Shown here in pieces: positions 1-9,456 of a stretch of 64,000 nucleotides of DNA; the first letter of the stretch is position 1, and the number at the start of each line of letters is the position of its first letter. A model generated the notes under the pieces. It was not told the origin of the DNA and did no database searches. It was given only the letters and a program-made list of their open reading frames with translations. The stretch comes from Jiella soli (GTDB lineage Bacteria > Pseudomonadota > Alphaproteobacteria > Rhizobiales > Rhizobiaceae). The stretch spans positions 271,296 through 335,295 of the forward strand of contig NZ_JAJAVB010000025.1 in NCBI RefSeq assembly GCF_020615385.1. Direction: 5' to 3'. Both the position numbers and the translations under genes were made by a program.

Positions 1-795
1 CTGATCGCGGAGCGGGCGCAGGGTGCGCCGCTGGCGCTCGCCTTCATCGACGGGCTGTCGATGCACGAGGAGATGGTCGTCGCCGCCTTCGACTCGGTCT
101 TGCCGGACGTGCCGCTGGTCGGTGGCTCGGCCGGCGACCGGCTCGACTTCGGCGTCACCCGCGTCTCGCTCGACGGGCGCGTCTACGAGCACGGCGCGGT
201 GCTGTGCCTGATCTGGTCGACAGTGCCGTTCAGGATCTTCAAGTCCGACCACTACCGGCCGACCCAGACGCGGCTCGTCGTCACCGAATCGGACCCCGAC
301 CGGCGGCTGGTCACGGCGCTGAACGGCGCGCCGGCCGCCAGCGAATACGCAACCGTCCTCGGGCTGGATCCGCTCGGCCTAAACCGGTTCAGCTTCGCCT
401 CCTATCCGGTCGTGGTGAAGATCGGCGGCGAGCACTATTGCCGCTCGATCCGGCGCATGGAGGAGAACGGCCTGTCCTTCTTCTGCGCCGTGGAGACCGG
501 CGTCGTTCTCACCCTCGCCGAATCCCGCGACATGGCCGATTCGATGCGCGACGCGCTGTCGCGGGTCGCCGGGGACCTCGGCGGCATCGACGTCGTCGTC
601 GGCTTCGATTGCGTGCTGCGCCGTGTCGAGGCGGAGGAGCGCCAGCTCAGCCGGCAGGTTGCTTCGGTGTTCTCCGACTACAAGGTGTTCGGCTTCACCA
701 CCTATGGCGAACAGTACCGCTCCATGCATCTCAACCAGACCTTCACCGGCGTCGCCTTTGGCGCGGCGGCTGGCGATGCGGCCGGCTCCGCATGA
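1..795 (+). CDS. FIST-domain sensory protein, 5' end missing
   Basis: The reading frame is open from base 1, so the N-terminus lies outside the window and the visible part is about 264 residues. The protein resembles FIST (FIST_N plus FIST_C) proteins, which are cytoplasmic small-ligand-binding input modules of signalling systems. Visible family features are the early VGGSAGDRLDF stretch and a C-terminal FGFTTYGEQY-like segment typical of FIST_C. There are no membrane segments. The stop codon overlaps the start of the downstream hybrid histidine kinase by four bases (ATGA), so the two are translationally coupled and FIST probably feeds that kinase. The ligand is unknown; amino acids are only the general proposal for the family. 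Confidence 0.8.
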   Translation: MIAERAQGAPLALAFIDGLSMHEEMVVAAFDSVLPDVPLVGGSAGDRLDFGVTRVSLDGRVYEHGAVLCLIWSTVPFRIFKSDHYRPTQTRLVVTESDPDRRLVTALNGAPAASEYATVLGLDPLGLNRFSFASYPVVVKIGGEHYCRSIRRMEENGLSFFCAVETGVVLTLAESRDMADSMRDALSRVAGDLGGIDVVVGFDCVLRRVEAEERQLSRQVASVFSDYKVFGFTTYGEQYRSMHLNQTFTGVAFGAAAGDAAGSA

Positions 796-2183
796 ACCGC
801 ATCCTCCTCGGCACGCTCGGCGCGATCGGCGAGGACGCGGTTCCAGACCGTCCACCGGAGGAGGTGCGCCGGCTGGAGCTCGTCAACGCCGCGTTGATGC
901 GCCGCATCGAGCAGGTTACCGACAGCCAGGCCAACGCCTACTCGCTCTTCCAGACGGCGATCGACCTGGAATCGCAGGTTCGCCGGCGCACCGTCGAGCT
1001 CTCGCAGGCGCTGGCACGGGTCGAACAAACCAATCGCGAGAACCTCGCCGCGCTCGAACTTGCCGACCGCGCCAACCGGTCGAAGACGAAGTTCCTCGCC
1101 GCCGCGGGCCACGACATCCTGCAGCCCCTGAATGCGGCGCGCCTCTCCCTCTCCGCGCTGATCGCATCGGGGGTGGCCGAGGACGGCCATCGCTACGCGG
1201 CGAGCATCGACAAGGCGCTCGACACGATGGAGGGGCTGATCACCAGCGTTCTCGACATCGCGCGGCTCGACGCCGGAGCGATGACGCCGGAGATCGGCGA
1301 GATCTCGCTCTACGACCTGATCGCCAGCCTTGCCGCCGAATTCTCGCCGATCGCCGAGGGCAAGGGCCTCTCGCTGAGGGTCGCGGGACCGCAGGTGACG
1401 GCGCGAAGCGACGGCGCGCTCCTGCGCCGGCTGGTCGCCAATCTCGTCTCCAACGCCATCCGATATACCCGCGAAGGCGGCGTCCTGATCGGCCTCAGGC
1501 GCCGGGGCGACCAGGTGCGGCTCGACGTCTACGACACCGGCATGGGGATCGCGCCGGACCAGTACGAGCTGATCTTCCAGGAATTCCACCGCGGCCGCGT
1601 CGCCGGCGACGATCCGCGCGCGGCGATGGGCACCGGGCTCGGGCTCGGCCTCTCCATCGTCCGGCGCATCGCCGAGGCGCTCGGCCACCGCCTGTCCTTC
1701 CGCTCGGTCGAGGGGCGCGGCACGGTATTCTCGCTGATGCTGCCGGCGGTCGCCGAGCCGGCAAGGACCGTCCCGGTGCGGACCGCAGAATTCCGGCCGT
1801 CGGGCTTCGGCCTGGCACTTGCCAAGGTCCTGGTCGTCGAGAACGACCAGAGCGTGATGGACGCGACGCTGGCGCTTCTCGAACGCTGGTCCTGCACGGT
1901 GCGCACCGCGACGGAGATGCGCGACGCCTTGCCGATCCTTTCCCATGAGCGCTTCCATCCGGACGTCATCCTCGCCGATTTCTGGCTCGACAAGGGCCAG
2001 ATCGGCCTCGACGTCGTCGAAGCCGTCAGGGCGATGACCGGCTGGGCGGTGCCGGCGATCGTGATGACCGCCGATTATTCTGCGGAGACGCAGGCCGCGG
2101 TCGAGCGCGCCGGCTGCGAACTCCTGTTGAAGCCGGTCAAGCCAGCGGAGCTGCGCGCGCTGCTCGCCCACTTGGCATCCTGA
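792..2183 (+). CDS. cytoplasmic hybrid histidine kinase with receiver domain
   Basis: This is a 463-residue soluble hybrid sensor kinase. A coiled-coil segment (about residues 20-95) leads into the H-box AGHDILQPLN with the phosphoacceptor His107, an N-box around Asn221, a DTGMGI box near 248 and a GTGLGLGLSIV G-box near 280. A C-terminal receiver domain follows from about residue 345, with Asp396 as likely phosphoacceptor and conserved Lys447. There are no transmembrane helices and no PAS domain, so sensing is probably done by the coupled FIST protein. The layout resembles the NahK/ErcS' type of kinase. The ATG at 792 was chosen because it overlaps the FIST stop by four bases; the longer open frame upstream is out-of-frame coding shadow. 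Confidence 0.88.
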   Translation: MNRILLGTLGAIGEDAVPDRPPEEVRRLELVNAALMRRIEQVTDSQANAYSLFQTAIDLESQVRRRTVELSQALARVEQTNRENLAALELADRANRSKTKFLAAAGHDILQPLNAARLSLSALIASGVAEDGHRYAASIDKALDTMEGLITSVLDIARLDAGAMTPEIGEISLYDLIASLAAEFSPIAEGKGLSLRVAGPQVTARSDGALLRRLVANLVSNAIRYTREGGVLIGLRRRGDQVRLDVYDTGMGIAPDQYELIFQEFHRGRVAGDDPRAAMGTGLGLGLSIVRRIAEALGHRLSFRSVEGRGTVFSLMLPAVAEPARTVPVRTAEFRPSGFGLALAKVLVVENDQSVMDATLALLERWSCTVRTATEMRDALPILSHERFHPDVILADFWLDKGQIGLDVVEAVRAMTGWAVPAIVMTADYSAETQAAVERAGCELLLKPVKPAELRALLAHLAS

Positions 2184-2205
2184 CCCTGAGACGGCGCGTC
2201 CCTCG

Positions 2206-2895
2206 TCAGCGCGAGGCGGGAGGCTGCGCGGGCGCACCGGCCGGCAGGACGCCGAGCTTGTCGAAATCGAGCTTGGCGACCTCGATCACCGCCTGGGTCC
2301 GGCTGAAGACGTTGAGCTTGCGAAGGATTTCCGAGACGTGCGCCTTCACCGTCGTCTCGCCGACATTGAGCTCGTAGGCGATCTGCTTGTTGAGGAGTCC
2401 CTGGCGGATCATCGAGAGGACGCGCAGCTGCTGCGGCGTGAGACTGGCGATCCGCGACGGCAGGTCGCCGGCGTCTGCGCGGCGATCGCTCTCGCCGGAG
2501 ATCAGGCCGGGCTGGACATAGACCGAGCCTGCCAGCACCTCGGTGATCGCCGTCGACAGATCGAGCTTCTTGGCCGATTTCGAGACGAAGCCGGCGACGC
2601 CATAGGCGAGGACCTGCCGTACGATCTTGGGATCGTCGAGGGCCGAGACGACGAGGATCGGCAGCCGCGGAAACCGGCCGCGCAGTTCGAGAAGGCCCTC
2701 GAAGCCTGTGGTGCCGGGCATGGTCAGGTCGAGAAGGGCGAGATCGAAGGAGCGCTCGGCGGTCTCGACGGCTTCGATCGCGGTCTCGATGGCACCCGCC
2801 TCGACGATCTCGGCCTTTGGATCGGCCAGCGCGACGGCGCTGCGCAGCGCCTCGCGGAACAGCGGGTGGTCGTCGATGATCAGGAAGTGGTTCAT
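2206..2895 (-). CDS. LuxR/NarL-family response regulator
   Basis: This 229-residue response regulator has an N-terminal receiver (acidic pair Asp8-Asp9, phosphoacceptor Asp56 in LLDLTMPG, conserved SALDD and KSAKK stretches). A LuxR/NarL-type helix-turn-helix spans about residues 150-205 and contains SLTPQQLRVL and the recognition stretch GETTVKAHVSEIL. It is encoded convergently with the FIST/hybrid-kinase pair, only 22 bases from the kinase stop, so it is the natural phosphotransfer partner. NarL-type regulators paired with NahK/ErcS-like kinases (AgmR/ErbR type) control alcohol oxidation genes in pseudomonads, but no such targets are visible here, so the regulon is unknown. Confidence 0.9.
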   Translation of the reverse strand: MNHFLIIDDHPLFREALRSAVALADPKAEIVEAGAIETAIEAVETAERSFDLALLDLTMPGTTGFEGLLELRGRFPRLPILVVSALDDPKIVRQVLAYGVAGFVSKSAKKLDLSTAITEVLAGSVYVQPGLISGESDRRADAGDLPSRIASLTPQQLRVLSMIRQGLLNKQIAYELNVGETTVKAHVSEILRKLNVFSRTQAVIEVAKLDFDKLGVLPAGAPAQPPASR

Positions 2896-3025
2896 CCCTG
2901 GCGCTCCGCCTCGATCCCGGCCAGAAGCCCGTGAAGAGCCCGGCCCTGATCCCGCAACAGGTTAGGAGCCGGATTTCGGCCGGGCAAGTGGACCTTCGGA
3001 CGAAGCTCGACCCTGCTCCGCACCG

Positions 3026-3835
3026 TTAAGAACGGCCGGAGGGCTCGGCATGGGCCTTGTCGCCGGATGAATGCTCGAAGCTCGCGGCCGCTGCCTCGGC
3101 CGTGATCTCGTCCGAGCCTTCTTCCGGATCGACCGCGCCGTGCGCCTCCAGCCACTGGGCCACGAGCCACCAGCCGAGCGCCCATGCGGCGCCGGCAGTC
3201 CAGCCGGCGAGGACGTCGCTCGGCCAGTGGACGCCGAGATAGACCCGGCTGACTCCGACGAGGATCGTCAGGAAACAGGCGCAGGTGATCAGATAGGCCC
3301 GCACCCGTCGGCGCGGCTCGACCCGCGCGACGAGGGTCGCCAGCGTCAGATAGACGATCGCCGACATCATCGAATGGCCGCTCGGAAAGCTCGCCGTATA
3401 GACGTAGGAGCCGTGCGGGACGAGGTCGGGCCGTGGCCTGTCGAAGCCCATCTTCAGGAGGCGGCCCATCATCTGCCCCGATCCGATCGCCGCCAGCACC
3501 AGCCACATCGAGCGCCGCTTGCCGGAAAAGAGGAGGTAGAGCGCGACGAAGACGGTGATCATGACGAGGATGCCGGTGCCGCCCAGCGCGGTCAGATCGC
3601 GGCCGAGCTCTTCCAGCCAGGGCGGCCCCAGCGGGTCGGACATGTCGGCGGGACTGCGGAAGGCGAGCAGGATCGTCGTGTCGAAGCCGGTGGTATCGCC
3701 CTCCACCACTTCGCCTGCGAGCGAGACGAAAGCCCAGACCGCCGCCGCGACGAGAAGCGCGACGGCGAGCGTGGTGATCTCGACCCGGCTTCGCAGATGA
3801 GCCCATATCGCCTTCGCCTGATCGAATTGCATCAT
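3026..3835 (-). CDS. PAP2-family membrane phosphatase
   Basis: This 269-residue integral membrane protein carries all three PAP2 phosphatase signatures. KMGFDRPRP is at 128-136, PSGH at 151-154 (His154 general acid), and SRVYLGVHWPSD at 196-207 supplies Arg197, nucleophile His203 and Asp207. About six hydrophobic helices are visible, the first at residues 19-40. Such enzymes dephosphorylate lipid phosphates, for example undecaprenyl pyrophosphate or phosphatidic acid, at the membrane. The C-terminus from about residue 235 is acidic and probably disordered. It lies 118 bases downstream of nasA on the same strand, behind a strong hairpin, so co-transcription with the nitrate genes is uncertain. 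The substrate cannot be assigned. Confidence 0.88.
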   Translation of the reverse strand: MMQFDQAKAIWAHLRSRVEITTLAVALLVAAAVWAFVSLAGEVVEGDTTGFDTTILLAFRSPADMSDPLGPPWLEELGRDLTALGGTGILVMITVFVALYLLFSGKRRSMWLVLAAIGSGQMMGRLLKMGFDRPRPDLVPHGSYVYTASFPSGHSMMSAIVYLTLATLVARVEPRRRVRAYLITCACFLTILVGVSRVYLGVHWPSDVLAGWTAGAAWALGWWLVAQWLEAHGAVDPEEGSDEITAEAAAASFEHSSGDKAHAEPSGRS

Positions 3836-3846
3836 CGCTCCCTGTT

Positions 3847-3877
3847 TCCGGCCGCCGCCAACCGTTCGGCGGCCGGA
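3847..3877 (-). terminator. strong hairpin between nasA and the PAP2 gene
   Basis: A perfect 10-bp inverted repeat (TCCGGCCGCC/GGCGGCCGGA, 11-base loop) lies about 77 bases beyond the nasA stop and 12 bases before the PAP2 start codon. There is no U-run after it on the minus strand. It could therefore be a weak terminator, a processing or attenuation element for the PAP2 message, or a fold that hides the PAP2 ribosome binding site. Confidence 0.4.
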
Positions 3878-3953
3878 CCTGCCTATTTGGCTGGCAGGGC
3901 GAGGGCAAGCGTTGCGCTCTTCGCGTCCACGTGATCGGGCGGAAGCTGACCGG

Positions 3954-6638
3954 TCAGGCCGGGACCCGCTCGGACGTGCGGGCGATGACGGCGCCGATCT
4001 CGCTTCGGCAGGAGCCGCAATTGGTGCCGGCCTTCAGCGCCGCACCGACCGCCTCGACGGTGAGGGCGCGGCCGGAGGTGACGGCGGCGGCGATCTCGTT
4101 GACGCCGACGGCAAAGCAGGAGCAGACGACCGCGCCCGGGTCCGGCCGGTCGACGCCGCCGCGCCCGGCGAGCAGCCGGATGCGGTCGCGGCCGACGAAG
4201 GCGCCCTGCGAGAGGTGGCCGGCCGCCCAGACGCGGGAGACGGCGACGGGCCTTCGCGACAGGAACAGCGCGCCGGACAGGCGCTCTCCGCCGAAGGCGG
4301 CGAAGCGATGTTCGCCGGCCGCCTCGTCGCGATAGGCGAGGAGATCGCCGTCCCCTTCTGCTCCGAGCAATCTTGCCGCAAAGCCCGCGGGATCGGCGAG
4401 CGGGGCGAGACCGGCGATCTCCATCCGCCACCCGGCTTCGGCCCGCGCCATCGCGAAATAGTCGAGGCCGTCGGTCTGCGGGCGGTGCGCCGTGACGGCG
4501 AAGCCGTACCATGCGGCGGCGAAGCGTTCGAGCGTCACCGGCGTCGCCTTGAGGCCCGGCTGGCCGGAGACAGGATCGGTCGCCGGCGCGACGACCGCGT
4601 CGATGCGACCGTGCGAGGAGAATTGGCCGGTCCAGTGCATCGGGGCGAAGACGGTGCCCGGCCGCTGGCGGTCGGTCACGAGGCAGCGGATGATCGCGGC
4701 TCCCTGCGGCGAGCGGATGGTCACCAGATCGGCTTCTCCGAGCCGCAGCCGGGACGCGTCCTCGGGGTGGATTTCGGCGAAGGGCTCGGCGATGTGCGCC
4801 GACAGCCGCGCCGACAGGCCGGTGCGCGTCATCGTATGCCAGTGATCGCGCACCCGGCCGGTATTGAGCAGGAAGCCGCCGGTTCGAAGCGGTTCCGGAA
4901 GGGGCGGGCGGACGGCCACGAAGCGGGCGCGCCCGTCGGCGTGATAGAACCGGCCGCGCGCGAAGAAGCGGCGATCGCCGGCCCGATCCGCCGAGGCGGC
5001 GCTGCCCGGCACCGGCCACTGCACCGGGTGAAGCGCGTCATACCCGGTCTGTCCGAGGCCAGCGAGACCGCCGATGTCGAAGTCGCGCGATCCGGCGTTC
5101 TCCTCGGCCGACAGACGGGCGTGCTCGTCGAAGATGTCCGCAGCGCTTCCATAGGCGAAGGCGGCGCCGAAGCCGAGGCGCCGGGCGACGGCCGTAAGGA
5201 TCCACCAGTCCGGCCGCGCTTCGCCCGGCAGCGGCAGGAACGCCCGCTGGCGCGAGATCCGCCGCTCGGAATTGGTGACGGTGCCGTCCTTTTCTCCCCA
5301 GGCGGCGGCGGGCAGCGCCACATGGGCGAAGGGCAGCGTGTCGTTCTTCGCGACGACGTCGGAGACGGCGACGAAGGGGCAGGCGGCGAGCGCGGCCTTC
5401 ACCGCGTCCGCGTCCGGCATGGAGACGACCGGGTTCGTCCCGATGATCCAGAGCGCCTTGATCCGCCCATCGGCGACGGCCCGGAACATGTCCACCGCCT
5501 TCAGCCCCGCCCGCGCGGCGATCGTCGGGGATTGCCAGAAGCGCTGCACCAGCGCGCGGTGGTTCGGGTCCTCGATCTCCATATGGGCGGCCAGCATGTT
5601 GGCCATGCCGCCGACCTCGCGCCCGCCCATGGCGTTCGGCTGGCCGGTGATCGAGAACGGCCCCATGCCCGGCCGGCCGATCCGGCCGGTGGCGAGATGG
5701 ACGTTGACGATCGCATTGACCTTGTCGGTGCCGCAGACCGACTGGTTGACGCCCTGGCTGTAAACGGTGACGGTCTTTTCGGTGGTCGCAAAGAGATCGT
5801 AGAAGCGCCGGAGGTGGGCCGGTGCGAGCCCTGTCGCGGCGGCGACGGCCGCAATGTCGAACTCGTCCGCGGCGCAAAGCGCCGCGTCGAAGCCCCCGGT
5901 GTGGTCGGCGACGAAATCCCGGTCGATCGCGCGTGCCCCGGCGAGATGCCGCAAGAGGCCGGCGAAGAGCGCGGCGTCGCCGTCGGCGGCGATCGGCAGA
6001 TGAAGGTCGGCGATGTCGGCCGTCGCCGTGCGCCGGGGATCGATCAGCACGACCCGCATATCGGACCGTGCGGCCTTGGCGGCGGCGATGCGTTGATGGA
6101 TCACCGGATGGCACCAAGCCAGATTGGCGCCGACGATGACGACGAGATCGGCGCGTTCCAGGTCCTCATAGGTGCCGGGAACGGTGTCCGAGCCGAAGGC
6201 GCGGCGGTGACCGGCGACCGAGGACGCCATGCAGAGGCGCGAATTGGTGTCGATATTGGCCGAGCCGACGAAGCCCTTCATCAGCTTGTTGGCGACGTAA
6301 TAGTCCTCGGTCAGAAGCTGGCCGGAGACGTAGAGAGCGACCGAATCCGGCCCATGCTCGGCGATCGTGCCCGCGAAGACATCCGCCACCCGGCCGAGCG
6401 CCTCGTCCCATGTCGCTGGCCTGCCGCCGATCGTCGGAAAGAGCAGCCGTTCCTCCAGCGACAGCGTCTCACCCAGCGCCGAGCCCTTCGAACAGAGCCG
6501 GCCGAAATTGGCGGGATGCGCCGGGTCGCCGGCGATCGTCACGGACCCGTCCGCCTGCGGCGCCGCGAGCACGCCGCAGCCGACGCCGCAATAGGCGCAT
6601 GTGGTTCGCACCGATGTCTCGCGCGGCCGCTGTTCCAT
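3954..6638 (-). CDS. nasA: assimilatory nitrate reductase catalytic subunit
   Basis: This 894-residue cytoplasmic molybdopterin oxidoreductase reduces nitrate to nitrite. The N-terminus has the [4Fe-4S] motif CAYCGVGC followed by a fourth cysteine in RLCSKG near residue 49, typical of NasA/NapA-type enzymes. The body carries the molybdopterin-binding regions (GQPNAMGGREVGG, NPVVSMPDAD), and the molydopterin dinucleotide-binding C-terminal domain includes LNTGRVRDHWHTMTRTG. A further C-terminal BFD-like [2Fe-2S] domain (VVCSCF ... GTNCGSC) is present, as in Klebsiella-type NasA. It is the last gene of nirB-nirD-nasA and starts 11 bases after the nirD stop. No TAT signal is present, consistent with a cytoplasmic assimilatory enzyme. 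Confidence 0.95.
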   Translation of the reverse strand: MEQRPRETSVRTTCAYCGVGCGVLAAPQADGSVTIAGDPAHPANFGRLCSKGSALGETLSLEERLLFPTIGGRPATWDEALGRVADVFAGTIAEHGPDSVALYVSGQLLTEDYYVANKLMKGFVGSANIDTNSRLCMASSVAGHRRAFGSDTVPGTYEDLERADLVVIVGANLAWCHPVIHQRIAAAKAARSDMRVVLIDPRRTATADIADLHLPIAADGDAALFAGLLRHLAGARAIDRDFVADHTGGFDAALCAADEFDIAAVAAATGLAPAHLRRFYDLFATTEKTVTVYSQGVNQSVCGTDKVNAIVNVHLATGRIGRPGMGPFSITGQPNAMGGREVGGMANMLAAHMEIEDPNHRALVQRFWQSPTIAARAGLKAVDMFRAVADGRIKALWIIGTNPVVSMPDADAVKAALAACPFVAVSDVVAKNDTLPFAHVALPAAAWGEKDGTVTNSERRISRQRAFLPLPGEARPDWWILTAVARRLGFGAAFAYGSAADIFDEHARLSAEENAGSRDFDIGGLAGLGQTGYDALHPVQWPVPGSAASADRAGDRRFFARGRFYHADGRARFVAVRPPLPEPLRTGGFLLNTGRVRDHWHTMTRTGLSARLSAHIAEPFAEIHPEDASRLRLGEADLVTIRSPQGAAIIRCLVTDRQRPGTVFAPMHWTGQFSSHGRIDAVVAPATDPVSGQPGLKATPVTLERFAAAWYGFAVTAHRPQTDGLDYFAMARAEAGWRMEIAGLAPLADPAGFAARLLGAEGDGDLLAYRDEAAGEHRFAAFGGERLSGALFLSRRPVAVSRVWAAGHLSQGAFVGRDRIRLLAGRGGVDRPDPGAVVCSCFAVGVNEIAAAVTSGRALTVEAVGAALKAGTNCGSCRSEIGAVIARTSERVPA

Positions 6639-6649
6639 CGTCTGCCCGC

Positions 6650-7003
6650 CTATTCCGCCGCTTGCGCGAACGGCTGCGCGCCGGCCGCATCGAGCGAGAT
6701 CTCGATCGTCTCGGTCAACGGATCGACACGGATGGCAAAGGTCCTGACCGCGCCCTCATCCGGCCCTTCGACGCGGCCGGTCTTGAGCGAGATCACCTGG
6801 TTGTGCAGCGGGCAGGTGACCGAGGCGTCGTGGACGATGCCTTGGCTGAGCGGGCCGCCCTTGTGCGGACAGCGGTCCTCGGTCGCGAAGACATGATCCT
6901 CGGCGGTGCGGAAGATCGCGATCCGCCCCAGCGGGGTCAGGACGCAGCGCGCGCCGCGGCGGGGGATGTCGGTGATCGTTCCGATCCTGTGCCAGTCGCT
7001 CAT
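6650..7003 (-). CDS. nirD: nitrite reductase (NADH) small subunit, Rieske-type
   Basis: This 117-residue protein is the small subunit of the cytoplasmic NADH-dependent nitrite reductase. A Rieske-like fold is indicated by CPHKGGPL (residues about 47-54) and CPLHNQV (about 66-72), so a [2Fe-2S] cluster may be bound; in E. coli NirD these ligands are absent. The ATG at 7003 overlaps the nirB stop as TGATG, which implies translational coupling. A GTG codon one triplet upstream is possible but less likely. It sits between nirB and nasA in one operon and is expected to form a complex with NirB. Confidence 0.93.
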   Translation of the reverse strand: MSDWHRIGTITDIPRRGARCVLTPLGRIAIFRTAEDHVFATEDRCPHKGGPLSQGIVHDASVTCPLHNQVISLKTGRVEGPDEGAVRTFAIRVDPLTETIEISLDAAGAQPFAQAAE

Positions 7004-9456
7004 CACTCCGCGGCCTCCCGGAAGGTCAGGTCGGCCATCGGCCGGAATTCATGGGATGCGACGCGGCCGGTCGCCCGGTCCGCCCAGGGATCGCGCTGTG
7101 AGAACTTCTGGCTGAAGACGAAGGCATCGAAACACGCCCGGCGCTTCTCGGGGTCGTCGACGATGGCCGCGTGGATCGAGTCCATCCCGACCCGCTTCAG
7201 CCATTTGTACATGCGCTCGAGGTAGTGGCCCTGCTCGCGATAGAGCTGGACGAGGGCGACGATCATCTCGAGCGCCTCGTCCTCGGTCCTAACCTGCGTC
7301 AGGACTTCGGTACCCTTGATGTCGAGCCCGGCGGCGCCGGCGAAATGGATCTCGTAGCCGGCGTCGGTGCAGATGACGCCGACATCCTTGCAGGTCGCCT
7401 CGGCGCAATTGCGCGGGCAGCCGGAGACCGCCATCTTGACCTTGGCCGGCGTCCAGGAGCCCCACATGAAGCGCTCGATCCGGATGCCGAGGCCGGTCGA
7501 ATCCTGCGTCCCGAAGCGGCACCAGTCGGTGCCGACGCAAGTCTTCACGGTCCGCAACGCCTTGCCATAGGCGGCGCCCGAGACCATGCCGGCGGCGTTG
7601 AGGTCGGCCCAGACGGCGGGCAGGTCCTCCTTCTTCACGCCCAGCATGTCGATGCGCTGGCCGCCGGTGCATTTGACAGAGGGGATGTCGAACTTCTCGA
7701 CGACGTCGGCGATGGCCCTCAGCTCCTTCGCCGAGGTCATGCCGCCCCACATGCGCGGCACCACGGAATAGGTGCCGTCCTTCTGGATGTTGGCGTGGAC
7801 GCGCTCGTTGATGAAGCGCGACTGCTTGTCGTCGAGATATTCGCCCGGCCAGTCGGCAAGGAGGTAGTAGTTCAGCGCCGGCCGGCATTTGGCGCAGCCG
7901 CAGGAGGTCTTCCATTGAAGCTCCTGCATGAGCTCGGGGATCGACTTCAGGCTCTTTGCCCTGATCAGTCGGCGCACATCCGCATGGCCGAGCTCGGTGC
8001 AGCCGCACATCGGCTGGACGGCGGAAGGATTGTAGGCGTCGCCGAGTGTCAGCGCCATCAGCTGCTCGACGAGGCCGGTGCAGGTGCCGCAGGAGGAGGA
8101 GGCCTTGGTGTGGGCCCTGACGTCCGACAGCGTCGTCAGGCCCTTCGCGGCGATCGTGCCGGTGATCTTCGACTTGCAGACGCCGTTGCAGCCGCAGATC
8201 TCCGCATCATCCGGCAAGGCTGCAACGGCCGCCATAGGGTCCAGGGGGGCGCCTCCCTGATAGGACCGGCCGAAGATCAGCGTCTCGCGCATCTCCGCGA
8301 CCGGCGTCTCCTTCTTGATGAGGTCGGAGAACCAGGCGCCGTCCGCCGTCTCGCCGTAAAGGACGGTGCCGATGACGCGGTCGTCCTTCAGGATCAGCCG
8401 CTTGTAGACCCCGGCGGTGGCGTCGCGCAGGACGATCTCCTCGCGTCCGTCGCCATCGGCGAAGTCGCCCACGGAATAGAGATCGATGCCGGTGACCTTC
8501 AGCTTGGTCGGCGTGTCGGAATGGGCGAAGGCGGTGGTCTCGTCGCCGCAGAGCCTTGCCGCGGCGACCCGCGCCATCTGGTAGAGCGGCGCGACGAGGC
8601 CGTAGACCCGGCCGCCGACTTCGGCGCATTCGCCGAGGGAGAGGATGTCGGGATCCGAGCTGCGCATGCCGGCATCGACGACGATGCCGCGATTGGTCTC
8701 GAGCCCGGCGTCCCTGGCGAGCGCCGCGTTCGGCTTGATGCCGGCGGCCATGACGACGAGGCTTGCGGGGATCACGGTGCCGTCGGCGAGTTCCACCGCC
8801 TCGACCTTGGCATCTCCGCGGATCGCCTTGGTGTTCGCCTTCGTCATCACCTTGATGCCGCGTTGTTCGAGCGAGCGCTGCAGCATGAAGCCGGCGGCGG
8901 GATCGAGCTGACGCTCCATCAGCGTCGGCATCAGGTGAAGGACGGTGACGTCCATGCCGCGCGCATGAAGACCCGCGGCGGCTTCCAGCCCAAGCAGGCC
9001 GCCGCCGATGACGACCGCCTTCTCGCGTGACTGTGCGGCAAGGAGCATCGCCTCGACGTCGTCGAGGTCCCGATAGGTGAGCACCCCCGGCAGGTCCTTG
9101 CCCGGCACCGGCAGGATGAAGGGTACCGAACCGGTTGCGATCACCAGCCTGTCATAGGCCTCCGTCACGCCGTGGTCGGAGGTGACCGTCTTTGCGGCCC
9201 GGTCGATCGAGACGATCCTGTGGCCCTTGTAGAGGGTGATGCCATGGTCGACATACCAACCGTCGCCATGGATCACGATCTCCTCGAAGGCCTTCTCCCC
9301 GGAGAGCACCGGCGAGAGCATGATGCGGTCGTAATTGACCCGCGGCTCGGCGTTGAAGATCGTCACGGCATAGCGGCCGGGCGCCTCTTCGAAGAGGTGC
9401 TCCAGCATGCGGCCCGGCGCCATGCCGTTGCCGATGACGACGAGTTTCTCAGTCAT
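7003..9456 (-). CDS. nirB: nitrite reductase (NADH) large subunit
   Basis: The 817-residue NirB reduces nitrite to ammonium with NADH. The N-terminus holds a nucleotide-binding fold (LVVIGNGMAPGR) and a second one (VVIGGGLLGLEAA) characteristic of FAD-NAD(P)H oxidoreductases. A BFD-type [2Fe-2S] region (CGCNGVCKS ... SSCGTC) occupies the middle. The C-terminal sulfite/nitrite reductase half carries the sirohaem-[4Fe-4S] ligands in CVGTDWCRFG and SGCPRNCAEATC. The ATG at 9456 was preferred over an in-frame start 54 bases upstream because family members begin just before the first nucleotide-binding motif. It lies on the same strand as nrtCD but is separated from it by the antisense toxin-antitoxin pair. 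Confidence 0.95.
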   Translation of the reverse strand: MTEKLVVIGNGMAPGRMLEHLFEEAPGRYAVTIFNAEPRVNYDRIMLSPVLSGEKAFEEIVIHGDGWYVDHGITLYKGHRIVSIDRAAKTVTSDHGVTEAYDRLVIATGSVPFILPVPGKDLPGVLTYRDLDDVEAMLLAAQSREKAVVIGGGLLGLEAAAGLHARGMDVTVLHLMPTLMERQLDPAAGFMLQRSLEQRGIKVMTKANTKAIRGDAKVEAVELADGTVIPASLVVMAAGIKPNAALARDAGLETNRGIVVDAGMRSSDPDILSLGECAEVGGRVYGLVAPLYQMARVAAARLCGDETTAFAHSDTPTKLKVTGIDLYSVGDFADGDGREEIVLRDATAGVYKRLILKDDRVIGTVLYGETADGAWFSDLIKKETPVAEMRETLIFGRSYQGGAPLDPMAAVAALPDDAEICGCNGVCKSKITGTIAAKGLTTLSDVRAHTKASSSCGTCTGLVEQLMALTLGDAYNPSAVQPMCGCTELGHADVRRLIRAKSLKSIPELMQELQWKTSCGCAKCRPALNYYLLADWPGEYLDDKQSRFINERVHANIQKDGTYSVVPRMWGGMTSAKELRAIADVVEKFDIPSVKCTGGQRIDMLGVKKEDLPAVWADLNAAGMVSGAAYGKALRTVKTCVGTDWCRFGTQDSTGLGIRIERFMWGSWTPAKVKMAVSGCPRNCAEATCKDVGVICTDAGYEIHFAGAAGLDIKGTEVLTQVRTEDEALEMIVALVQLYREQGHYLERMYKWLKRVGMDSIHAAIVDDPEKRRACFDAFVFSQKFSQRDPWADRATGRVASHEFRPMADLTFREAAE

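Noticed and set aside
3912-6896. A very long open frame (about 990 codons) opposite nasA
   Set aside because: It has Arg/Gly/Asp-rich shadow composition with no domain, and nasA on the other strand has clear motifs throughout. Similar long antisense frames opposite nirB, fadE, dxs and dnaJ-like genes were discarded for the same reason.
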